A stretch of DNA of 64,000 nt from Nocardia miyunensis NBRC 108239 (GTDB taxonomy: Bacteria > Actinomycetota > Actinomycetes > Mycobacteriales > Mycobacteriaceae), in NCBI RefSeq assembly GCF_001613065.1, contig NZ_BDBQ01000057.1, positions 1 through 64,000 of the forward strand. Direction: 5' to 3'. Below the pieces are notes generated by a model that made no database searches, had not been told where the DNA came from, and saw only the letters and a program-made list of their open reading frames with translations. Of this stretch, positions 7,818 through 14,939 are shown piece by piece. A program made the position numbers and the translations under genes. Within the stretch, counting starts at the first letter, position 1, and the number at the start of each line of letters is the position of its first letter.

Positions 7818-8974
7818 TGAGCACATTCACCACGATCCTGCGCCGGACCACCCTGGGCGTGGCGGGCGCGGTCGGACTGAGCTGGGTCGCGCGGGCGGTC
7901 TGGGAGATGCCCGGGGCAATGGGCGCCTCGGTGTCGGCGATCGCGCCGGTGGCGGCGCGGTCCGCGCGCTACCGCAACCGGCAGTTCTACAACACCGAGC
8001 CCAGTTCCACGATGGTTTCGGGATCCGGTGTGTCGCTGATGTTCTCGGCGCTGACCCGGCGCGGAGTCGGACGTCCGGCGGGCCGGATCCCGCTGGCCAC
8101 ACCGGAAGTGCCCGAGCAGGCCGGTGAACTGGCGGTCACCTGGTACGGGCACGCCTCGACGCTGCTCGAGGTCGACGGGTACCGGATTCTCACCGATCCG
8201 GTGTGGAGCGAACGGGTTTCGCCGTCCGCGATCGTCGGGCCGGCGCGGCTGCATCCGGTGCCGGTGCCGCTGTCGGAGCTGCCGCCGGTGGATGCGATCG
8301 TCATCTCGCACGATCACTACGACCATCTGGACCGCGATACGGTCACCGGTCTGGTCGCGAGTCAGGATGCGCCCTTCGTGGTGCCGATCGGCATCGGCGC
8401 GCATCTGCGCATGTGGGACGTTCCCGAACATCGCATCGTCGAATTAGATTGGGGCGCTTCATTTTCCCTGTCCGAACCGATCGGCGGCGGGCGGCCGGGC
8501 GAGCTGGTCGTGACGTGTGCCGAGGCGCGGCACTTCTCCGGTCGCGGACTGGTGCGCAATACGACGCTGTGGGCCTCGTGGGCGATCGCCGGACCCACCC
8601 GGCGCGTCTATTTCGGCGGAGATACCGGTTACACCAAGGCATTCGCGGAGATCGGCGAGAGCCTGGGGCCGTTCGATCTGACGCTGTTGCCGATCGGCGC
8701 GTACGACGTGCATTGGCCCGATGTGCACATGAATCCGGAGGAGGCGGTGCGCGCACACGCCGATGTGTGCCGCGGAGATTCCGGACACGGCGTGATCGTC
8801 CCGATTCACTGGGCGACTTTCAATCTGGCGTTCCATGGCTGGTCGGAGCCGGTGCGGCGGCTGGTCGCCTCCGCGCGTGCGGCCGGGACTTCGGTATCGG
8901 TTCCGTTGCCGGGGCAACGTATCGATGCCAATGCGCTATCACCACAGGTGCACTGGTGGGAAGATGTGGTCTGA
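7817..8974 (+). CDS. Metallo-beta-lactamase-fold hydrolase (Rv0906/NAPE-PLD type)
   Basis: A 385-residue zinc hydrolase. Metal motifs are SHDHYDHLD, AEARHFSGR, FGGDTGYTKAF, and the C-terminal HMNPEEAVRAH and IHWATFNLAFH. These are hallmarks of the NAPE-hydrolysing phospholipase D and UlaG branch of the fold. The N-terminal 30 residues are hydrophobic and could anchor or export the protein. The ATG overlaps the EchA6 stop (TGATG), so the two are translated together. M. tuberculosis has the same adjacency (Rv0905-Rv0906). The natural substrate, probably a phosphodiester or lipid, is not known. Confidence 0.88.
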   Translation: MSTFTTILRRTTLGVAGAVGLSWVARAVWEMPGAMGASVSAIAPVAARSARYRNRQFYNTEPSSTMVSGSGVSLMFSALTRRGVGRPAGRIPLATPEVPEQAGELAVTWYGHASTLLEVDGYRILTDPVWSERVSPSAIVGPARLHPVPVPLSELPPVDAIVISHDHYDHLDRDTVTGLVASQDAPFVVPIGIGAHLRMWDVPEHRIVELDWGASFSLSEPIGGGRPGELVVTCAEARHFSGRGLVRNTTLWASWAIAGPTRRVYFGGDTGYTKAFAEIGESLGPFDLTLLPIGAYDVHWPDVHMNPEEAVRAHADVCRGDSGHGVIVPIHWATFNLAFHGWSEPVRRLVASARAAGTSVSVPLPGQRIDANALSPQVHWWEDVV

Positions 8975-9010
8975 CCAGCGATAAATCCGATGGGTGAAGG
9001 AGCGGGACGC

Positions 9011-9418
9011 ATGAGTCTGATGGATACCCTCAAGGGCTTGGTCGGCAAGGGGAGGGAGGTTGCCGCCGAGAACGCCGACAAGATTTCCGGCGCCGTGGAC
9101 AAGGCGGGCGGTTTCATCGATGAGAAGACCGGCGGTAAGTACTCCGAGAAGATCGGCAAGGGCGCCGCGGCGTTGAAGAACGCCATACCGGAGCAGGCCG
9201 GTTCGGCCGAATCCGAGCCTGCCGCGCAGGCCGCACCCGCTCCCGAGCCGGCGGCACCCGCTGCGGAACCGCAGGCGGAGCCGGTTGCCGAGCCCACGCC
9301 GCCAGCACCGGCCCAGGCCGAGTCGGAGAAGGCTGAGTCGGAGAAGGCCGCGGAGACCGAGTCGGCGCCCGATGCCGCGCCGCCGAGCGAAACCAAGCCC
9401 GAGCCCGGCCAGGGCTGA
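9011..9418 (+). CDS. Rv0909/MT0933-like antitoxin-family protein with extended tail
   Basis: A 135-residue protein. Residues 1-60 match the MT0933-like antitoxin family in pattern (LMDTLKGLVGKG, ENADKISGAVDKAG, IDEKTGGKYSEKI). M. tuberculosis Rv0909 is about 59 residues and pairs with the SRPBCC toxin Rv0910. Here residues 62-135 form an Ala/Pro/Glu-rich disordered tail not expected in the family, and no toxin follows; the next gene is LigD. The ATG at 9011 has AAGGAG nine bases upstream. The protein may therefore be a stand-alone stress or coiled-coil protein rather than a working antitoxin. Confidence 0.75.
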   Translation: MSLMDTLKGLVGKGREVAAENADKISGAVDKAGGFIDEKTGGKYSEKIGKGAAALKNAIPEQAGSAESEPAAQAAPAPEPAAPAAEPQAEPVAEPTPPAPAQAESEKAESEKAAETESAPDAAPPSETKPEPGQG

Positions 9419-9519
9419 TCCCCGGTCATCTGTTGTCGGACGGGCTGTGTTGCAGGGCATGTTCGTCGGCCCGTCCGTCTGGACCGTGTGTGCGAATCCG
9501 GTCCGCAGCTATCTCCCCG

Positions 9520-9532
9520 TAAACTTCGACCA
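9520..9532 (+). promoter_or_regulatory. -10 box of ligD, probable leaderless start
   Basis: TAAACT (9520-9525) ends six bases before the LigD ATG at 9532, placing the expected transcription start at or next to the start codon. No convincing -35 hexamer is seen. There is no Shine-Dalgarno sequence before the ATG. Confidence 0.45.
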
Positions 9533-11790
9533 TGGCCACCCGCCGGGATTTCGGGGGTATCGAGGTTGGGCTGAGCAACCTCGACAAGGTGCTGTATCCG
9601 TCGACCGGAACCACCAAGGGCCAGGTCATCGAGTATTTCACCACGATCGCGCCCGCACTGCTGCCGCATATCGCCGGTCGGGCGGTGACCCGTAAGCGCT
9701 GGCCCAACGGTGTCGCCGAACCCTCCTTCTTCGAGAAGAATCTCGCCGCGCACGCGCCGAAGTGGCTGGACCGTCGAGCGCAGCAGCATTCGGATCGCCG
9801 GGTGGTGTACCCGCTGATCGATTCGGTCGCGGGCCTGGCCTGGCTCGGACAGCAGGCGGCGCTGGAAATCCATGTGCCGCAATGGATTTTCGACGGGGAC
9901 CAGCGCGGTCCGATCACCCGGCTGGTCTTCGATCTGGATCCTGGCCCGGGAGTGGGACTGGCCGAATGCGCGCTGGTCGCGATCCGGATCCGCGATACCG
10001 TGCGCGACGTCGGGCTGGATGCCTATCCGGTGACCAGCGGTAGCAAGGGGATTCACGTCTACGTGCCGCTGGCGCGCGTGCTCGATCCGTCCGGGGCCTC
10101 CACGGTCGCCAAGCAGGTGGCGGTGGGACTGGAGAAGCTGTACCCGGACCTGGTGACCGCGACGATGGCCAAGGCGGCTCGCCCGGGCAAGGTCTTCCTG
10201 GACTGGAGTCAGAACAACCCGTCCAAGACCACCATCGCCCCGTACTCGTTACGCGGACGCACCTCGCCGACGGTTGCCGCGCCACGCACCTGGGACGAGC
10301 TCGAGGACCGGGAGAACCTGCGGCACTCGAGCTTCGAAGAGGTACTGACTCGCTGGCGCGAGCACGGTGATCTCCTCGCGGGACTGGACTCATCGCACCG
10401 CAGTGCCACGCCGGACGCGCTGACCGCCTACCGCTCGAAGCGCGATCCCGGACGAACCCCGGAACCCGTTCCGGCGCAACCGCCTACGCCGGGCGAAGGT
10501 AATCGCTTCGTCGTGCAGGAACATCACGCCCGCCGCCTGCACTGGGACGTCCGGCTCGAGCGCGAGGGAGTCCTCGCGTCCTGGGCCGTGCCGAAGGGGC
10601 CGCCGACATCCAACACGCAGAATCGGCTCGCCGTGCGGACCGAGGATCATCCGCTGGAATACCTCGACTTTCACGGCGCCATCCCGCGCGGAGAGTACGG
10701 GGCGGGTGAGATGACGATCTGGGACTCGGGCACCTACGAGACCGAGAAGTGGCGCGAGGACGAGGTGATCGTGCGCTTGCGCGGTACCCGCCTGAACGGT
10801 CGCTACGCGCTGATCCGGACCAGGGGCGATCAGTGGCTCATGCATCTGATGAAGCCGAAACAAGATGCGGTGCAACAAATTCCGGATGGCGAGCCGCGTC
10901 GCCAGGTGACGATGCCGCACGATCTGAGTCCGATGCTGGCCACCCCCGGCGATGTGGCGTCCCTGGACGCGTCGGACTGGGCGTTCGAGACCAAGTGGGA
11001 CGGCTTCCGATTGATCGTCGAGATCGCCGACGGCGTGGTCACCGCGCGCAGCCGCGCGGGAAACGTTGTGACAGAAAGGTATCCGCGCCTGGCCGCGCTC
11101 GGCGCGGAACTGGGCGAGCACCGCGTGGTGCTCGACGGGGAGGCGGTCGTCTTCGACGCCGACGGCGTCGCGAATCTCGCTCTGCTCCAGGCGGATTCGG
11201 TTCGCGCGGAATTCGTCGCCTTCGACGTGCTGTATCTGGACGGCACATCCCTGGTCCGCAAACGCTATTCGGATCGTCGCCGGGTGCTCGAGGCGCTGGC
11301 CGCGCGCTCGCCTACCCTGCTGGTGCCGCCTCTGCTGGACGGTTCCGGTGCGCAGGCGCTGGACCACAGCCGCGAGCACGGGCTGGAGGGCGTGGTCGCC
11401 AAACGGCTGGACTCGGTCTATCTGCCGGGGCGGCGCGGGCAGTCCTGGATCAAGACCCGCAACTGGCGCACGCAGCAGGTGGTGATCGGCGGCTGGCGAC
11501 GCAGTGCCGCGCGACCGTTCGCCTCCCTGCTGGTCGGGGTGCCGCACGAGGACAAGCTGATCTACGCCGGGCGGGTCGGCACCGGATTCGACGAGCGGGA
11601 AATGGCGGATCTGGCCGCCCGCATGCGCCGACTGCGACGCAAGACCAGCCCGTTCGACAACGACCTCACTCGCGCCGAACGCGAGGACGCGGTCTGGGTG
11701 ACGCCGAAACTCACCGGCACGGTGCGCTATATGAACTGGACCGAGTCCGGCCGCCTCTGGCACCCGGGCTGGCTCGGATCGAGCGCCTGA
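9532..11790 (+). CDS. ligD: ATP-dependent DNA ligase LigD (polymerase-phosphoesterase-ligase)
   Basis: A 752-residue non-homologous end-joining enzyme with the mycobacterial domain order. The primase-polymerase comes first (about residues 8-290, with FDLDPGPGV as metal motif), then the 3'-phosphoesterase (about 320-450, with RRLHWDVRLE and GAIPRGEYGAG). The ATP-dependent ligase (about 465-750) has catalytic Lys488 in FETKWDGFR and later EGVVAKRLDSVY and WIKTR. Length agrees with the roughly 759 residues of M. tuberculosis LigD. The usual partner gene ku is not adjacent, nor anywhere in this window. The preceding gene is the antitoxin-like gene, 113 bases away. Confidence 0.95.
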   Translation: MATRRDFGGIEVGLSNLDKVLYPSTGTTKGQVIEYFTTIAPALLPHIAGRAVTRKRWPNGVAEPSFFEKNLAAHAPKWLDRRAQQHSDRRVVYPLIDSVAGLAWLGQQAALEIHVPQWIFDGDQRGPITRLVFDLDPGPGVGLAECALVAIRIRDTVRDVGLDAYPVTSGSKGIHVYVPLARVLDPSGASTVAKQVAVGLEKLYPDLVTATMAKAARPGKVFLDWSQNNPSKTTIAPYSLRGRTSPTVAAPRTWDELEDRENLRHSSFEEVLTRWREHGDLLAGLDSSHRSATPDALTAYRSKRDPGRTPEPVPAQPPTPGEGNRFVVQEHHARRLHWDVRLEREGVLASWAVPKGPPTSNTQNRLAVRTEDHPLEYLDFHGAIPRGEYGAGEMTIWDSGTYETEKWREDEVIVRLRGTRLNGRYALIRTRGDQWLMHLMKPKQDAVQQIPDGEPRRQVTMPHDLSPMLATPGDVASLDASDWAFETKWDGFRLIVEIADGVVTARSRAGNVVTERYPRLAALGAELGEHRVVLDGEAVVFDADGVANLALLQADSVRAEFVAFDVLYLDGTSLVRKRYSDRRRVLEALAARSPTLLVPPLLDGSGAQALDHSREHGLEGVVAKRLDSVYLPGRRGQSWIKTRNWRTQQVVIGGWRRSAARPFASLLVGVPHEDKLIYAGRVGTGFDEREMADLAARMRRLRRKTSPFDNDLTRAEREDAVWVTPKLTGTVRYMNWTESGRLWHPGWLGSSA

Positions 11791-11867
11791 GCGCCGCATG
11801 CGGTCTCCACCCGTCGTACCGGGCCCGGCGTGTCGCGGAAACGTTGTCCGACCGGCCGCGGACATCG

Positions 11868-11896
11868 TTGACCTGGGGATTCGGGACCGCTAGCGT
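11868..11896 (+). promoter_or_regulatory. Promoter of the secreted lipase gene
   Basis: -35 TTGACC (11868-11873), a 17-base spacer, and -10 TAGCGT (11891-11896). The predicted transcript starts near 11903, giving a leader of about 70 bases that ends in a GGGAGG ribosome site before ATG 11973. Confidence 0.65.
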
Positions 11897-11972
11897 GCAC
11901 GTTCGGTGGTGAGGTGCGGTCGGGGTGATCGGTGCTCGCGGTGCCTCGTGCGGCGACGTGGGAGGTAATCGG

Positions 11973-13217
11973 ATGGGTTTCGGGTGGCTCGCGGGTGCAC
12001 ACGCCTCGCGTCGGCGGACGGGCGTGGTCCTGGCCGTGGCGATCGCGATGGTGCTGGGCCTGCTGTCGATGCGGACGGTCAGCGCCCATGTGCCCGTCCC
12101 CGACGAGGACCCGTTCTACGCCGCGCCCGCGGATCTGGCCGCACATCCGGACGGTGCGGTGCTCGGTACTCGTCCGATCAACGTGTTCGGTCTGCCGCTT
12201 CCGGTCTCGGCGTGGCAATTGCAGTACCGCACAACGGATTCGGTGAATCGGCCGATATTGGACGTGGCCACGGTGGTGGTGCCGACCACGTCGTGGGACA
12301 AGGGGCAGCGGCCGTTGCTGAGTTATCAGGTGGCCGAGGACAGCCTCGGCACGCGATGCGCGCCGTCCTTCGCGTTCTCCGGCGGGCACGATCCGGGCGT
12401 GGTGAACACCCTGCTGGACGTGCCGTTCATGACCGCCGCACTGCTGCGCGGCTGGGCCCTGGTGATCAGCGATTACGAGGGCCCCTACTCACGGTTCCTC
12501 GATGGCCCGGGTGCGGGCCGCGCGGTGCTGGACGGTGTGCGGGCGACGTTGTCCTTCGCGCCGGGCGGGGTGGGTGCGGCGAGTCCGGTTGGGGCATGGG
12601 GATATTCGGGCGGCGCGTTCGCCACGCTGTGGGCGGCGCAGATGCGCGCGACCTACGCACCACAGCTGCGGTTCGCGGGGATGAGTACCGGTGGTGTTCC
12701 GGCCGACATCCCCGCGATCGCCCGGCGCGTCGACGGCGGCGGCCAGGCCGGGCTGGCCCTGCTGATCGTCATGGCGCTGACCCGCAATCACCCCGAATCC
12801 GGCCTGTCCGGCATGCTCAACGATCGCGGTCGCGCGCTGATGGCCGCGAATGCCGCCGCCTGCGGATCGAATCTGGTGCCCCAGTACGTCAACGCACATG
12901 TCGACGATTACACGATTGCCCCGAATCTACTGGGTAGCAAGCAATTTCGCGGTACGGCCGCGGCGAACGAACTGGGCTACGCCGCGATCGACACTCCGCT
13001 GTACATGTATCACAGCAACTCCGACGACGTGATCCCCGTGGCCGGATTCAGCGCCGCGGTCGACCGGTACTGTGCGATGGGGACGACTCTCACGGCGGTC
13101 CACTCACCCTTCCCCACACACAACGGCGCGGCGGCCGGTGAGGCCCTGGGCGGCATGAACTTCCTCGGCGACCGCTTCGCCGGGCAGCCCGTGAAACCGG
13201 GCTGCACCATTCGATGA
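11973..13217 (+). CDS. Secreted lipase, LIP family
   Basis: A 414-residue secretory lipase. A signal peptide is visible: basic HASRRRTG followed by the hydrophobic stretch VVLAVAIAMVLGLLSM, with cleavage likely after SAHV or nearby. The nucleophile elbow is GYSGG with Ser212; candidate acid and base are in the C-terminal NSDDVIP and PFPTHN motifs. Four or more cysteines in the mature part could form disulfides. This family hydrolyses triacylglycerols or other esters outside the cell. ATG 11973 is preferred over GTG 11925 because GGGAGG precedes it and it gives a compact signal peptide. Confidence 0.88.
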   Translation: MGFGWLAGAHASRRRTGVVLAVAIAMVLGLLSMRTVSAHVPVPDEDPFYAAPADLAAHPDGAVLGTRPINVFGLPLPVSAWQLQYRTTDSVNRPILDVATVVVPTTSWDKGQRPLLSYQVAEDSLGTRCAPSFAFSGGHDPGVVNTLLDVPFMTAALLRGWALVISDYEGPYSRFLDGPGAGRAVLDGVRATLSFAPGGVGAASPVGAWGYSGGAFATLWAAQMRATYAPQLRFAGMSTGGVPADIPAIARRVDGGGQAGLALLIVMALTRNHPESGLSGMLNDRGRALMAANAAACGSNLVPQYVNAHVDDYTIAPNLLGSKQFRGTAAANELGYAAIDTPLYMYHSNSDDVIPVAGFSAAVDRYCAMGTTLTAVHSPFPTHNGAAAGEALGGMNFLGDRFAGQPVKPGCTIR

Positions 13218-13225
13218 CCGCGTGA

Positions 13226-13858
13226 TCACTGATTCCACTTGGTGGTGCCGGGTGCGGCGCCGAGCGTGTCGACCAGGTCGATTCCCGCGAGAACCAGTGC
13301 CGGGCCGCCGACCACGATCGTGCCGATGATGGCGCCGAGCGAGGCGCCGGCCAGTACGCTCGCCACCACGCCGGGGCCGCTGACGATGCCGGTCAGCCCG
13401 ATCAGCGCGCCCAGGGCCGTGCCGAGGAAGCCGCCGATCGCGGTGGCGATGCCGAACTGGCTCGAGAAGGACTCCAGCGCACGCTGGTTCTCCGTCACCG
13501 AGGCCACCGGAATCGCCCGTGCCGGACGGGCCGCGGCCGCATTCTTCACCGCGGTCAGGTCCAGTTCGTGCGAATCCGCGCTGATCCGGTGCGGCAGTGG
13601 ATATTCCGTGCCGTTCTGCCGGATCGACAGCGGCAGCGTGACGACGGTGTTGCCGTCGGCGTCGCGGATGTCGACGGTGCGCTGGTCGGCCGCCAGGCGG
13701 AAGGACCCGCCGGTCAGTGTGGTCTGCACGGTATTGCCCACCAGTTTGGTGACGTAGTGCACCACGGGCATGGCGGGATCGGCGTGCGCGGTACCGGCCC
13801 CGAGGCCCAGGGCGATCGCGACCGGTACGACGGTAGCGGTGAACTTGCGCAGGAGCAT
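13226..13858 (-). CDS. Secreted hypothetical protein with a glycine-zipper C-terminal region
   Basis: A 210-residue protein with a clear signal peptide (LLRKFTATVVPVAIALGLGAGTAHA) from the ATG at 13858. The frame could begin earlier, but upstream residues are unlike a signal peptide. After about 120 soluble residues comes a long Gly/Ala/Val region with repeated small-residue spacing (GGFLGTALGALIGLTG, GASLGAIIGTIVVGG), like glycine-zipper membrane-associated proteins. Proteins of this kind are common in Nocardia, but no function is known to me. It is convergent with the lipase gene, with only eight bases between the stops. Bases 13859-14148 upstream hold no gene. Confidence 0.7.
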   Translation of the reverse strand: MLLRKFTATVVPVAIALGLGAGTAHADPAMPVVHYVTKLVGNTVQTTLTGGSFRLAADQRTVDIRDADGNTVVTLPLSIRQNGTEYPLPHRISADSHELDLTAVKNAAAARPARAIPVASVTENQRALESFSSQFGIATAIGGFLGTALGALIGLTGIVSGPGVVASVLAGASLGAIIGTIVVGGPALVLAGIDLVDTLGAAPGTTKWNQ

Positions 13859-14148
13859 TCTGCTGTTCCAATCTTCAACGGTTTCGTCGGAGAACATCGG
13901 CGCGCGCAGGCACAGACTCCCGCTACTCGATATGGGTTGCGCGCGGATCCGTGTAGCGAGGTGGTAACTGCTGCACGTTCGCGCAATCCTAGAGATATCC
14001 GGGCAGCACAATCCGCGAATTCTGGGTTATCCCTTGCGATTCGAGCGGGATTGGATGATTCCGGGGGGCGAAAAAGACGCCGGGTCGGTTGTTGCCCGCC
14101 CGGATCCGTGCGAATCGGAGGATTCCTACCGATCGGTTGGGATTCGGT

Positions 14149-14886
14149 CTAGAGCGCGGTGTTGATCGCCACTGCCGCAACGCCTATCGCGATCACGACG
14201 AGCAGCGCGAGCGCATCGCGAAGCCCCGGTGCGCTCGGATACGCGGTGAGCTGTCCGGTGCCGCCGCGCGCGGTGATCGCCTCGCCGAGTTCACCCGCGC
14301 GGCGCGTGGACACCGCCATGGCCGCGGTCAGGACGTCCATGAGCGCGTTGTCGGTGGCGCGTTGCAGCAGACCGTCGTTCGGGCGCAGTCTGCGCGCGGC
14401 GCGCAGGATGCGCATCTCGTCCAGCAGTAGCGGAAGTCCGCGCAACGTCAACGCCACCACCACGGCCCACTCGTCCACGGGTATGCGCAGCAGGCGCAGC
14501 GGCGCGCCGAGTTTCGCGAGCGCGGGGGCGATCTCGCCCATCGGGGTGGTCCACGCGATCAGGAAGGAGGAGACGACCAGCAGCAGCGCGAACGTCATCG
14601 TCTGCGCGTAGTGCGCCACCGCCGGCCAACCGGCGGGGAGCGAGGTGAAGAATCCGACGCTCAGCAGTGCCCAGAACTGCCAGGGCGGTCGCGGCAGGGT
14701 GCCCGGCGGCAGATGCGCCACCGCGCCGACGGCGATCAGGAAGGCGGTCATCAGGCCGAGTACCGGCCAGGAGGGCTGGAACAGGACGATCAGGCTGATC
14801 AGGAAGACCGCGATCATCTTCGTCCCGGCCCACAGCCGGTGTACCGGGCTCTGTACCGGAACCTCGCGCAGCAGCACCATGGTCAT
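14149..14886 (-). CDS. ECF transporter T component (Rv2325c-like)
   Basis: A 245-residue membrane protein with five or more hydrophobic helices (for example MIAVFLISLIVLF, TMTFALLLVVSSFLIAW and LALLVVIAIGVAAVAI). It carries cytoplasmic Arg-rich coupling helices, RILRAARRLRP and EAITARGGTG, that match the Ala-Arg-Gly motifs binding the ATPases in energy-coupling-factor transporters. M. tuberculosis Rv2325c and Rv2326c form the same pair. The start ATG overlaps the stop of the 18-codon ORF by ATGA. The imported substrate cannot be told from sequence; vitamins or metal ions are typical for the class. Confidence 0.85.
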   Translation of the reverse strand: MTMVLLREVPVQSPVHRLWAGTKMIAVFLISLIVLFQPSWPVLGLMTAFLIAVGAVAHLPPGTLPRPPWQFWALLSVGFFTSLPAGWPAVAHYAQTMTFALLLVVSSFLIAWTTPMGEIAPALAKLGAPLRLLRIPVDEWAVVVALTLRGLPLLLDEMRILRAARRLRPNDGLLQRATDNALMDVLTAAMAVSTRRAGELGEAITARGGTGQLTAYPSAPGLRDALALLVVIAIGVAAVAINTAL

Positions 14887-14939
14887 CGCGGGGCTCCCGG
14901 AATGTCGAACGGAATGTATTGTGCGGGAACGGGTCTCAT
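14883..14939 (-). CDS. Possible 18-codon coupling mini-ORF between ECF genes
   Basis: An ATG at 14939 opens an 18-residue ORF, MRPVPAQYIPFDIPGAPR, ending with TGA at 14885-14883. Its ATG overlaps the stop of the S-ATPase gene (ATGA, 14939-14936) and its stop overlaps the ATG of the T gene (ATGA, 14886-14883). Exact four-base overlaps on both sides suggest it lets ribosomes re-initiate across the 49-base gap between the two genes, whether or not the peptide has a role. It could still be chance. Confidence 0.45.
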   Translation of the reverse strand: MRPVPAQYIPFDIPGAPR

